A stretch of DNA of 7,689 nucleotides, from contig CALBAF010000562.1 of NCBI GenBank assembly GCA_937926415.1, forward strand, positions 1 through 7,689, in the 5' to 3' direction. A program made the position numbers and the translations under genes. This document shows, piece by piece, positions 1 to 7,330 of this stretch (the first letter of the stretch is position 1; every line of letters starts with the position of its first letter). Source of the DNA: an uncultured Actinomyces sp. GTDB lineage: Bacteria; Actinomycetota; Actinomycetes; Actinomycetales; Actinomycetaceae. Below the pieces are notes generated by a model. The model made no database searches. It was not told the DNA's origin and saw only the letters and a list, made by a program, of their open reading frames with translations.

Positions 1-138
1 GGCGACGCCGGCCGCGCGGTCTCCATCGAGCACTTCGGCGCCTCCGCGCCGGGCGAAGCCCTCTTCAAGGAGTACGGCATCGACGCCGAGCACGTCGCCG
101 CCGCCGCGAAGGAGTCCATCGAGGCCGCTCGTTCGTGA
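1..138 (+). CDS. tkt: Transketolase, C-terminal end (partial)
   Basis: Frame 1 is open from the first base to a TGA stop at 136-138, giving the last 45 residues of a protein that begins outside the window. The residues around SIEHFGASAPGEALFKEYG, followed by a short alanine-rich helix, match the C-terminal end of transketolases, where a 'HFGASA' stretch precedes the final helix. Transketolase is a cytosolic, thiamine-diphosphate-dependent enzyme that moves two-carbon units between sugar phosphates in the non-oxidative pentose phosphate pathway. The cofactor-binding domains are not visible here. Its place just upstream of zwf-opcA-pgl is typical of actinobacteria and supports the call. Only the tail is seen, so the assignment rests on this short match plus the neighbourhood. 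Confidence 0.88.
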   Translation, partial: GDAGRAVSIEHFGASAPGEALFKEYGIDAEHVAAAAKESIEAARS

Positions 139-157
139 CTTTGTAGTCAACTGAACT

Positions 158-205
158 GAAGATAGGGCTGCTGGCGCGCGAGTGCGTGCCAGCAGCCCTA
201 TTCTC
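158..205 (+). terminator. Hairpin terminator after tkt
   Basis: A perfect 14-bp inverted repeat (162-175 with 188-201) starts 23 nt after the tkt stop. The pairing continues inward through four more pairs, one of them G-U, to a 4-nt GAGT loop, so the stem is about 18 bp. Only a short, mixed T-rich stretch (TTCTC) follows it, not a clean T-tract. Long GC-rich hairpins with weak T-tracts are common at the ends of actinobacterial genes. It probably ends, or at least reduces, tkt transcription before zwf. Confidence 0.75.
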
Positions 206-305
206 GTAGACATATGTGGGTCCTCAGTTCCGTTCCACTCACCTGCGTGGAGAAGCGTTCGGGCCCCGGCCTCGTCCTCACCCCTAGCGAACGGAGCGAC
301 CACTC
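202..305 (+). promoter_or_regulatory. Leader region of zwf with ribosome binding site
   Basis: This is the non-coding stretch between the tkt hairpin and zwf. A GGAG at 293-296 lies 9 nt before the GTG at 306 and is a good Shine-Dalgarno sequence, which supports that start. I looked for a -35/-10 pair and found none I would defend. A TAGACA at about 207-212 has no matching -35 because the terminator stem occupies that position. zwf must therefore use a promoter I cannot recognise here or depend on readthrough from tkt. Confidence 0.5.
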
Positions 306-1832
306 GTGACCAACGAGATTCCCACCCTGCGTGATCCCCAGGATCGCAGGCTTCCGCGCATCTCTCCGCCCTGCGGCCTCGTCATCTTCGGCATCACGGG
401 CGACCTCGCGCGCAAGAAGCTCCTTCCCGCGATCTACGACCTCGCCAACCGCGGCCTCCTCCACCCGGCGTTCTCCCTGACCGGCTTCGCGCGCCGTGAC
501 TGGAGCCCCCAGGACTTTGAGGAATACGTACGCGCATCCATCGAGGCTCACACCCGCACCGGCTTTAACGAGGGCACGTGGAACCAGCTGCGCTCGGGCC
601 TGCGCTTCGTCTCGGGCACCTTCGACGATCCCGACGCCTACCGCCAGCTCGCCGACACTGTCGCCGAGCTCGACCGCTCACGCGGTACCGGCGGCAACCA
701 CGCGTTCTACCTCTCGATTCCGCCCTCATACTTCCCCGTCGTGGCCAAGCACCTGTCCGACACGGGCCTCAACAAGCGCCAGGGCCGCGAATGGCGCCGC
801 GTCATCATCGAGAAGCCTTTCGGCCACGACCTTCGCTCCGCGCAAGAGCTCTCCGACGTCATCTCGCAGATCTTCGACGAGAAGGACGTCTTCCGCATCG
901 ACCACTATCTGGGCAAAGAAACCGTCCAGAACATCATGGCGATGCGCTTCGCGAATGCGATGTTCGAGCCTCTATGGAAAGCAAACTACGTCGATTCCGT
1001 GCAGATCACGATGGCCGAGGACATCGGCATCGGCACGCGTGCGGGCTACTACGACGGCATCGGCGCGGCCCGCGACATCATTCAGAACCATCTGCTTCAG
1101 CTGATGGCGCTGACCGCCATAGAGGAACCTGTCCACTTCACACCCGAGGAAATCCGGGCGGAGAAGGAGAAGGTGCTCTCCGCGGTGCGCCTGCCCGAGG
1201 ACCTGGCCATCGATACGGCTCGCGGGCAGTACGCCGGTGGCTGGCAGGGCGGCGCCCATGTGCGCGGCTACCTCGAGGAGGACGGCATCCCGGCCGACTC
1301 GACCACCGAAACCTTCGCGGCGATCAAGCTCTTCGTGGACACGCGCCGCTGGGCGGGTGTTCCCTTCTATCTGCGCGCCGGCAAGCGCCTCGGCAAGCGC
1401 GTCACCGAGATCGCCGTCATCTTCAAGCGTTCCGCTCACGTACCTTTCGGTAACTCCGAGCTCAGTGAGTCCGGTCAGAATGCGCTCGTCATCCGCGTCC
1501 AGCCGGACGAGGGCCTGACCCTCAAGCTCGGCGCCAAGGTTCCGGGCACCTCGATGCAGGTGCGTGACGTGACCATGGACTTCGCCTACGGCCACGCCTT
1601 CACGGAGGACTCGCCCGAGGCCTACGAGCGTCTCATCCTCGACGCGCTCGTGGGTTCCGCTCCCCTCTTCCCCCACCAGCGCGAGGTCGAGGCCTCGTGG
1701 AAGATCCTGGACCCGATCCTGTCCTTCTGGGAGTCCCAGGGTCAGCCCGAGCCTTACGCTCCCGGCACGTGGGGTCCCCAATCCGCGCACGACATGCTGG
1801 CCCGCGACGGCCGTTTCTGGAGGCTCCCGTGA
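306..1832 (+). CDS. zwf: Glucose-6-phosphate 1-dehydrogenase
   Basis: Catalyses the first, committed step of the oxidative pentose phosphate pathway: glucose 6-phosphate is oxidised to 6-phosphoglucono-1,5-lactone with reduction of NADP+ (or NAD+). It is cytosolic. The 508-residue product has the usual family length. Visible motifs are the dinucleotide-binding loop GITGDLARKK (29-38), EKPFG (169-173), the signature RIDHYLGKE (197-205) with D199, H200 and K204, QNH at 260-262 and AGKRLGKRVTEI further on. H262 lies 62 residues after H200, the same spacing as H178 to H240 in the Leuconostoc enzyme, where H240 is the catalytic base. The GTG start is chosen because GGAG sits 9 nt upstream and the N-terminus reaches the nucleotide-binding loop with a normal short extension. 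The stop overlaps the opcA start by 4 nt (GTGA), so the two are translationally coupled. Nothing essential is missing. Confidence 0.97.
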   Translation: MTNEIPTLRDPQDRRLPRISPPCGLVIFGITGDLARKKLLPAIYDLANRGLLHPAFSLTGFARRDWSPQDFEEYVRASIEAHTRTGFNEGTWNQLRSGLRFVSGTFDDPDAYRQLADTVAELDRSRGTGGNHAFYLSIPPSYFPVVAKHLSDTGLNKRQGREWRRVIIEKPFGHDLRSAQELSDVISQIFDEKDVFRIDHYLGKETVQNIMAMRFANAMFEPLWKANYVDSVQITMAEDIGIGTRAGYYDGIGAARDIIQNHLLQLMALTAIEEPVHFTPEEIRAEKEKVLSAVRLPEDLAIDTARGQYAGGWQGGAHVRGYLEEDGIPADSTTETFAAIKLFVDTRRWAGVPFYLRAGKRLGKRVTEIAVIFKRSAHVPFGNSELSESGQNALVIRVQPDEGLTLKLGAKVPGTSMQVRDVTMDFAYGHAFTEDSPEAYERLILDALVGSAPLFPHQREVEASWKILDPILSFWESQGQPEPYAPGTWGPQSAHDMLARDGRFWRLP

Positions 1833-2770
1833 TCATCACCCTGAAGAACACCACGTCCGCCGAGGTTGCCTCCCGCATCGTCGATCTGCGCGACGAGCGC
1901 GGTTCCGCCGCGCTGAGCCGTGTCCTCACGCTGCTCATCTGTGTACCCGATCTCATCGACGTCGACAACGCGATCGAAGTCTCCGACGCCGTCTCGCGCG
2001 AGCACCCCTGCCGCGTGATCGTCATCGTCGAGCCCGAGTCCACCGAGGGCACGGCTCGACTCAATGCCCAGATTCGCGTGGGCGACGCAGCGGGATTGTC
2101 CGACATCATCATCCTCGAGCCTCGCGGTGAGGCTGCGTCGAACATCGACTCGCTCATCATGCCGCTTCTCCAGTCGGATACGCCGGTCGTCACGTACTGG
2201 CCGGTCGCTCCCCCGCAGAACCCGGGCGCGCACCCGCTTGGTCGCCTCGCGGTCAAGCGCATCACCGATTCGCGCGCAACCGAGTGCCCCATGGACACGC
2301 TCTCCGCGCTGTCGGCCGTCTACACCCCCGGCGATACGGATCTCGCGTGGGCGGGCGTTACGCTGTGGCGGGCGCTGCTCGCAGCCGTCGCCGAAGACTT
2401 TGACCGACTGCCGACATCGATCCGCGTTGCGGGTAACGCGACGCACCCTTCGCCCTTCCTCGTGGCCGCGTGGCTGCACCACCAGCTGGGCGTGCCCGTC
2501 GAGCGAGTCGTCGACCCCGAGGCCCTCACGATCACCGACATCACGTTCTTCTTCGACGACGACACGACCGTCTCACTGTCGCGTAGCGCCTCCTCGTCGG
2601 TCGCGCGCCTGTCGCGCCCCGGCCTCGAAGATCGCTCCGTGAACCTCGCGCGCCGCTCCGTGCAGGACTCCCTCATGGAGGATCTGCGTCGCATGGATCC
2701 GGACGTCTACTACGGCGAGCTACTCACGAAGGAACTCCCGCGGCTGGCTGCATGCTCTAAGGGTGAGTGA
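1829..2770 (+). CDS. opcA: Glucose-6-phosphate dehydrogenase assembly protein OpcA
   Basis: OpcA is a partner of glucose-6-phosphate dehydrogenase. It was described first in cyanobacteria as an oligomerisation and activation factor, and in actinobacteria it is nearly always encoded directly after zwf. The frame is open from an ATG at 1697 inside zwf, but the real start is almost certainly GTG at 1829: GGAGG lies at 1819-1823 with a 5-nt spacer, and the N-terminus then reads MIITLKNTTSAEV, the usual start of actinobacterial OpcA. This gives 313 residues, a normal length. Other family-like stretches are SREHPCRVIVIV (57-68), GDTDLAWAGVTLWRALL (168-184) and a charged C-terminal helix region around ARRSVQDSL (274-282). 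There are no membrane segments or signal peptide. It has four cysteines (38, 61, 153, 309), but no known redox motif is visible. The gene overlaps zwf by 4 nt and directly precedes pgl. The precise biochemical role in actinobacteria is less certain than in cyanobacteria. Confidence 0.95.
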   Translation: MIITLKNTTSAEVASRIVDLRDERGSAALSRVLTLLICVPDLIDVDNAIEVSDAVSREHPCRVIVIVEPESTEGTARLNAQIRVGDAAGLSDIIILEPRGEAASNIDSLIMPLLQSDTPVVTYWPVAPPQNPGAHPLGRLAVKRITDSRATECPMDTLSALSAVYTPGDTDLAWAGVTLWRALLAAVAEDFDRLPTSIRVAGNATHPSPFLVAAWLHHQLGVPVERVVDPEALTITDITFFFDDDTTVSLSRSASSSVARLSRPGLEDRSVNLARRSVQDSLMEDLRRMDPDVYYGELLTKELPRLAACSKGE

Positions 2771-2772
2771 CG

Positions 2773-3516
2773 ATGGTGGCTGTCCACACGCTTGAGGTCT
2801 ACCCGACCGTCGAGGAGCTGAGCGAGGCCGCGGGACGTGCGTTCCTTGCTCGTCTCAGCACGCTCATCGACGAGGCCGGGGCCGGCTCGCGCGTCAACCT
2901 GGCCATCTCTGGGGGCGCGATCACGACGAGTCTGCTGCCCTCATTGCTTCCGTTTGTTGGCGACATTGATTGGTCCCGCGTGCGCGTGTGGCTTGTCGAC
3001 GAGCGTTATGTGCCCGCCGGCGACGAGGATCGCAACGACGATCAGGCGTGGGAGGGCTTCTTCCACGTGGCCGTCGGCGTTGAGTTCGTGCGTATGCCGA
3101 CCTCGGATGCATCCGCGGCTGGCGGCGGCTCTCTCGACGAGGCGACAGCGGCATTTGCTGCCACGTGGCGCGAGCTCATGGGCGAGCACTCCTTTGACAT
3201 CGCTTTGATCGGCATGGGACCCGACGGGCACATCTGCTCGCTCTTCCCGGGCCGCGTCGACTTGGACGAGGCCTCCCCCATTCTGGCGATCCGCAATTCC
3301 CCGAAGCCACCGCCCGAGCGCATCACGGTGTCGATGCCCGTCATGCGTGCGTGCGGCGAGGTGTGGCTGACGACGGCGGGTTCCGCGAAGGCAGATGCCC
3401 TCGGACGAGCATTTGCAGGTGCATCGCCCCTCGACCTTCCTGTCGCGGGTGTCCTCTCCCCCACGACGCGCGTCTACCTCGACGAGGCGGCTGCCGCGCA
3501 GATTAAGTTCGCGTAA
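2773..3516 (+). CDS. pgl: 6-phosphogluconolactonase
   Basis: Hydrolyses 6-phosphoglucono-1,5-lactone, the product of Zwf, to 6-phosphogluconate; cytosolic. Counted from the ATG at 2773 the protein has 247 residues, typical of the DevB/Pgl family, which shares its fold with glucosamine-6-phosphate deaminases. Visible motifs are LAISGGAIT (phosphate-binding loop, SGG at 46-48), VWLVDERYVP (DER at 76-78) and IGMGPDGHICSLFPG (146-160), whose conserved His (153) lies at the active site. RITVSMPVM and GSAKADAL follow, as in relatives. Two starts are possible: GTG at 2767, overlapping the opcA stop by 4 nt, or ATG at 2773. The AAGGG at 2759-2763 is 9 nt from the ATG but only 3 nt from the GTG, so I prefer the ATG. 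It is the last gene of the zwf operon. More T-ending codons are visible (for example around residues 60-70) than in the facing glycolytic genes. Confidence 0.95.
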   Translation: MVAVHTLEVYPTVEELSEAAGRAFLARLSTLIDEAGAGSRVNLAISGGAITTSLLPSLLPFVGDIDWSRVRVWLVDERYVPAGDEDRNDDQAWEGFFHVAVGVEFVRMPTSDASAAGGGSLDEATAAFAATWRELMGEHSFDIALIGMGPDGHICSLFPGRVDLDEASPILAIRNSPKPPPERITVSMPVMRACGEVWLTTAGSAKADALGRAFAGASPLDLPVAGVLSPTTRVYLDEAAAAQIKFA

Positions 3517-3530
3517 TACTGCAGCATCAG

Positions 3531-3564
3531 TGTGGGGCCGTCTTCTTCATGAAGGCGGCCCCAC
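3531..3564 (+). terminator. Hairpin terminator after pgl
   Basis: Beginning 15 nt after the pgl stop, GTGGGGCC (3532-3539) pairs perfectly with GGCCCCAC (3557-3564). Six inner pairs (3540-3545 with 3551-3556, one G-U) close on a TTCAT loop, giving about 14 bp in all. There is no T-tract on either side. It probably ends the tkt/zwf-side transcript before it meets the convergent secG transcript. Confidence 0.78.
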
Positions 3565-3578
3565 GGGCGTTGTCGGAT

Positions 3579-3613
3579 AAAAAATGGCTCCCCGCTTACA
3601 AGCGGGGAGCCAT
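3579..3613 (-). terminator. Rho-independent terminator of the gap-pgk-tpiA-secG cluster
   Basis: A perfect 14-nt inverted repeat (3584-3597 with 3600-3613; effectively 12-13 bp, since a few bases must form the loop) lies 19 nt past the secG stop. Read on the - strand the stem is GC-rich and is followed at once by six T residues (the A run at 3579-3584 on +). This is the classic intrinsic-terminator form and fixes the direction: it serves the - strand genes. On the + strand no T-tract follows the stem. Confidence 0.9.
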
Positions 3614-3632
3614 CAAGAACACGAGCTAGCCG

Positions 3633-3878
3633 TCAGCCACCGAACTTCGCGAGAAGTGCGTAACCGATGATGCACACCAGCCAGATGAGTAGCGTGCCCA
3701 GGGTGATGCGGTTCAGGTTACGCTCGGCGACACCGGAGGAGCCGGCCGACGAGGAGATGCCACCACCGAACATGTCCGACAGACCGCCGCCCTGTCCCTT
3801 GTGCATGAGGACGGTCAGGGTCAGCAGGATGCTGGTCAGGAAGATCAGCACGATCAGCGTGTTGTTCAGAATGGTCAC
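3633..3878 (-). CDS. secG: Protein-export membrane protein SecG
   Basis: SecG is the small accessory subunit of the SecYEG translocon in the cytoplasmic membrane and assists SecA-driven protein export. The product has 81 residues, in the family range. It has two hydrophobic segments (about 3-24 and 57-77) separated by a polar, glycine-rich loop containing HKGQGGGLSDMFGGG (26-40), the SecG hallmark. The frame is open back to an ATG at 3923, but that codon has no ribosome binding site and would add an unlikely polar extension. GTG at 3878 gives the expected N-terminus, although its Shine-Dalgarno sequence (GGA, 6 nt upstream) is weak. The gene follows tpiA after a 162-nt gap that holds a hairpin and a candidate promoter, so it may be partly uncoupled from the glycolytic genes. 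secG downstream of tpiA is common in actinobacteria. Confidence 0.94.
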   Translation of the reverse strand: MTILNNTLIVLIFLTSILLTLTVLMHKGQGGGLSDMFGGGISSSAGSSGVAERNLNRITLGTLLIWLVCIIGYALLAKFGG

Positions 3879-3931
3879 GGTCAATCCAGTTTCTATCGCA
3901 GTTCGCCCCGGATCGGAGCACATATAGCTTT

Positions 3932-3960
3932 AGTCTAACTGAGAATGCCGGTGGGGCCAA
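3932..3960 (-). promoter_or_regulatory. Candidate secG promoter
   Basis: Read on the - strand, TTGGCC (3960-3955) is followed after exactly 17 nt by TAGACT (3937-3932). The -35 shares the TTG start with the consensus and the -10 fits TANNNT. Transcription would start near 3925, about 47 nt before the GTG. The -35 lies inside the far arm of the hairpin after tpiA. This is a prediction from two weak hexamers. Confidence 0.35.
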
Positions 3961-3983
3961 CCGGCACACCGGTTGGCCCCACC
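3950..3983 (-). terminator. Perfect 15-bp hairpin between tpiA and secG
   Basis: Positions 3950-3964 and 3969-3983 are perfect reverse complements around a 4-nt CACA loop (TGTG on the transcribed strand). It begins 57 nt after the tpiA stop. Downstream on the - strand is CATTCTCAG, without a true T-tract. It could be a T-poor actinobacterial terminator or an mRNA-stabilising 3' end for the gap-pgk-tpiA message. Confidence 0.65.
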
Positions 3984-4040
3984 TCGCGTCCGCTCCGACC
4001 CGGCTTACGTGGCTGGGCGGGGTGAGCGCGTGACGGTATC

Positions 4041-4817
4041 TCAGGCGTAGAACGTCGCCATGGCGGCGAAGGAGTCAGCCTTGAGGGACGCGCCGCCGAC
4101 GAGACCGCCGTCGACGTCGGGCTGAGCCATGAGCTCCTTGATGTTGTCGGGCTTGGCGGAGCCACCGTAGAGGATGCGGGTGGACTCGGCGGTCTCGGCG
4201 CCGAAGTCCTCGGCCAGGGCGGCGCGGATGGCACCGCACACTTCCTGGGCGTCCTCGGCGGAAGCGGTTTCGCCGGTGCCGATGGCCCAGATGGGCTCGT
4301 AGGCGATGACGATCTTGGCGACCTCTTCGGCCTTCCAGCCGGCGAGGGCGGCGCGGATCTGGCCGAGCACGAAGTCGACGTAGGTGCCGGCCTTGCGGAC
4401 CTCGAGGGCCTCGCCGCAGCACAGGATCGGGGTCATGCCTGCGTCGAAGACCTTGCGGGCCTTGGCGCCGACGAGCTCGTCGGACTCGCCGTGGTACTCG
4501 CGACGCTCGGAGTGGCCCATGACCACGTAGGAGACGCCGAGCTTGGTCAGCATTTCGGTGGAGATTTCGCCGGTGTAGGCGCCATTGTCGTGGATCGACA
4601 CGTCCTGAGCACCGTACTTGATGCCGAGCTCGTCGGCGTCAACGATGGTCTGGACGGTGCGAATGTCGGTGAACGGCGGGATGACGAGGACCTCACACTT
4701 GGAGTAGTCGTGGCCTGCGTCGGACAGGGCCATCGCCAGGCCCTGGACGAGGTGGTTGGCCTCGAGGTGATCGAGGTTCATCTTCCAGTTGCCGGCCATC
4801 AGGGGGGTGCGTGCCAT
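4041..4817 (-). CDS. tpiA: Triosephosphate isomerase
   Basis: Interconverts dihydroxyacetone phosphate and glyceraldehyde 3-phosphate in glycolysis and gluconeogenesis; a cytosolic, normally dimeric (beta/alpha)8 barrel. The 258 residues match the family length. All key elements are visible: AGNWKMN (8-14) with N10 and K12, the electrophilic His in VVMGHSERR (H102), the catalytic base in [11 protein letters not shown] (E174) with the loop-6 lid at 175-182, and the phosphate-binding YGGSAKPDN and GGLVGGASL stretches near the end. The ATG at 4817 has GGAGG at 4830-4826, 8 nt upstream and lying within the end of pgk. Only 3 nt separate the pgk stop from this start, so the two genes are translationally coupled. 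It is the only gene in the - strand cluster with an ATG start. Confidence 0.98.
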   Translation of the reverse strand: MARTPLMAGNWKMNLDHLEANHLVQGLAMALSDAGHDYSKCEVLVIPPFTDIRTVQTIVDADELGIKYGAQDVSIHDNGAYTGEISTEMLTKLGVSYVVMGHSERREYHGESDELVGAKARKVFDAGMTPILCCGEALEVRKAGTYVDFVLGQIRAALAGWKAEEVAKIVIAYEPIWAIGTGETASAEDAQEVCGAIRAALAEDFGAETAESTRILYGGSAKPDNIKELMAQPDVDGGLVGGASLKADSFAAMATFYA

Positions 4818-4820
4818 GAG

Positions 4821-6011
4821 TCAGTCCTCCAGAACTGCGATACCGGGCAGAACCTTGCCCTCGAGGAGCTCGAGGGAGGCGCCACCACCAGTGGAAATGT
4901 GGGAGAAGGTGTTCTCGTCGAAGCCGAGCAGGCGCACGGCAGCGGCGGAGTCGCCGCCGCCGATGACGGAGAACATGGAGCCCTTGGAGAGGGCCTCGGC
5001 GACGGCGCGAGTACCGCCGGCGAAAGCGTCGAATTCGAAGACGCCCATGGGGCCGTTCCAGGCCACGGTCTTCGCGGTTGCCAGCTTCTCGGCGAAGAGC
5101 TTCTGCGATTCGGGGCCGATGTCCAGACCCATCTGGTCGTCGGGGATCGCGTCGACCTTGACGACGGTCGCGGGCGCGTCGGCCGCGAACTCGGGGGCGA
5201 CGACGACGTCGACGGGCAGCACCAGGTCGACGCCACGCTCGGCGGCTTCGGCGATGTAGCCCTTGACGGTCTCAATCTGGTCTTCTTCGAGGAGGGACTT
5301 GCCCACCGAGTGGCCCTGAGCGGCCAGGAAGGTGAAGGCCATGCCGCCGCCGATGAAGAGCATGTCGGCCTTCTTCAGCAGGTTGGCGATGACGCCCAGC
5401 TTGTCGGAGACCTTGGAGCCGCCGAGGACGACGCCGTAGGGGCGCTCGGGGTCACCGGTGACCTTGGACAGGGACTCGATCTCCTTGAGGACGAGCAGGC
5501 CGGCGGCCGAGGGCAGCAGCTTGGCAATGTCGTAGACGGAGGCCTGCTTGCGGTGAACAACGCCGAAGCCGTCGGAGACGAAAGCGTCGCCGAGCTTGGC
5601 GTACTCGCGGGCCAGCTCCTCGCGCTCTTCGTCGACCTTGGAGGTCTCGCGCGCGTCATAGCGGACGTTCTCGAGCAGGGCAATCTCGCCCTCACCCAGG
5701 GCGGCGACGGTCTCGGTGGCCGAGGGGCCAACGACGTCGGAGGCCAGCGTGACCTTCACGCCGGACAGCTCGGCGAGGCGCGTGGCGACGGGGGCCAGCG
5801 AGAAGGCGGGATCGACCTGACCCTTGGGGCGGCCGAGGTGGGCCATGATGACGACCTTGGCACCGGCATCGGTGAGGGTCTTGAGGGTCGGCAGCGCCGC
5901 ACGGATACGGCCGTCGTCGGTGATGACGCCGTCCTTGAGCGGAACGTTGAAGTCGGAGCGGACGAGGACGCGCTTGCCGCGCAGGTCGCCCAGGGTGGAG
6001 ATGGTCCTCAC
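4821..6011 (-). CDS. pgk: Phosphoglycerate kinase
   Basis: Transfers the acyl phosphate of 1,3-bisphosphoglycerate to ADP, giving 3-phosphoglycerate and ATP; cytosolic. The 396 residues are typical of the bacterial monomeric enzyme. The N-terminal substrate domain shows [11 protein letters not shown] (15-25), MAHLGRP (56-62) and the actinobacterial form [13 protein letters not shown] (146-158). The C-terminal nucleotide domain shows GGSKVSDK (197-204), [11 protein letters not shown] (219-229), [11 protein letters not shown] (316-326) and [10 protein letters not shown] (350-359), then the [14 protein letters not shown] ending (373-386). The start is GTG at 6011, with AAAGGA upstream at 6-7 nt spacing, and the N-terminus aligns with family members. 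It is separated from gap by 107 nt containing a strong hairpin, and from tpiA by only 3 nt. Confidence 0.98.
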   Translation of the reverse strand: MRTISTLGDLRGKRVLVRSDFNVPLKDGVITDDGRIRAALPTLKTLTDAGAKVVIMAHLGRPKGQVDPAFSLAPVATRLAELSGVKVTLASDVVGPSATETVAALGEGEIALLENVRYDARETSKVDEEREELAREYAKLGDAFVSDGFGVVHRKQASVYDIAKLLPSAAGLLVLKEIESLSKVTGDPERPYGVVLGGSKVSDKLGVIANLLKKADMLFIGGGMAFTFLAAQGHSVGKSLLEEDQIETVKGYIAEAAERGVDLVLPVDVVVAPEFAADAPATVVKVDAIPDDQMGLDIGPESQKLFAEKLATAKTVAWNGPMGVFEFDAFAGGTRAVAEALSKGSMFSVIGGGDSAAAVRLLGFDENTFSHISTGGGASLELLEGKVLPGIAVLED

Positions 6012-6047
6012 GAGGAGTCCTTTCGGTCTGAAGGCGGTGGCGATGTA

Positions 6048-6083
6048 CGAGATGCCCGTGCACGAGCGTGCACGGGCATCTCG
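6048..6083 (-). other. Perfect 16-bp hairpin between gap and pgk
   Basis: Positions 6048-6063 and 6068-6083 are perfect reverse complements with a 4-nt GAGC loop (GCTC on the transcribed strand). The stem lies 35 nt past the gap stop and 36 nt before the pgk start, and no T-tract follows. It is adjacent to a 10-bp palindrome, GCTGATCAGC (6083-6092). The likely roles are partial termination, or protection of the gap 3' end after mRNA processing, so that gap is made in excess of pgk-tpiA. Confidence 0.7.
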
Positions 6084-6118
6084 CTGATCAGCTCATGGCT
6101 GGTGTATCAGCTGTGTGC

Positions 6119-7229
<1,111 letters not shown>

Positions 7230-7258
7230 ACTCTACACCCGAGAGCGGACTCCGTCAC
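7230..7258 (-). promoter_or_regulatory. Probable gap promoter
   Basis: On the - strand, GTGACG (7258-7253) and TAGAGT (7235-7230) are separated by exactly 17 nt. TAGAGT fits the actinobacterial TANNNT-type -10 well, and the -35 keeps the TGAC core of TTGAC. It sits in the gap-whiA intergenic region, points toward gap, and would drive the gap-pgk-tpiA transcript. Confidence 0.6.
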
Positions 7259-7304
7259 AATCCAATTAGAAAATCTGCACGTGGGGTAATTCTCGTTTGG
7301 ATTG
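7258..7304 (-). repeat. 8-bp inverted repeat between whiA and the gap promoter
   Basis: CAATCCAA (7258-7265) is the exact reverse complement of TTGGATTG (7297-7304), with 31 nt between them. A further AGAA/TTCT pairing is possible inside. One arm touches the proposed gap -35. The rest of the 7259-7330 stretch is the most AT-rich part of the window. The repeat could be paired operator half-sites or a weak whiA terminator (a TTTTC run lies in the loop on the - strand). Confidence 0.35.
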
Positions 7305-7330
7305 AGACGAAGCGGCAAGAATCAGGGACC

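Noticed and set aside
141..180. Possible promoter TTGTAG-16-TAGGGC just after tkt
   Set aside because: Poor -10 match, and transcription would run straight into the tkt terminator stem.
972..1790. Long - strand open frame inside zwf (about 270 codons)
   Set aside because: A shadow of zwf coding bias; the + strand frame carries all the G6PD motifs.
1697..1828. Upstream ATG extension of opcA overlapping the zwf end
   Set aside because: The added 44 residues come from the zwf coding region in another frame and do not look like OpcA. GTG at 1829 has a strong ribosome binding site and the canonical N-terminus.
3879..3923. ATG at 3923 as the secG start
   Set aside because: It has no Shine-Dalgarno sequence and would put a polar 15-residue extension before the first membrane segment, which is not typical of SecG.
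3532..3983. Shared GTGGGGCC in the pgl hairpin and the tpiA-secG hairpin, as if a repeated mobile element
   Set aside because: Only 8 bp are shared and the rest of the stems differ. GC-rich terminator stems can share such words by chance.
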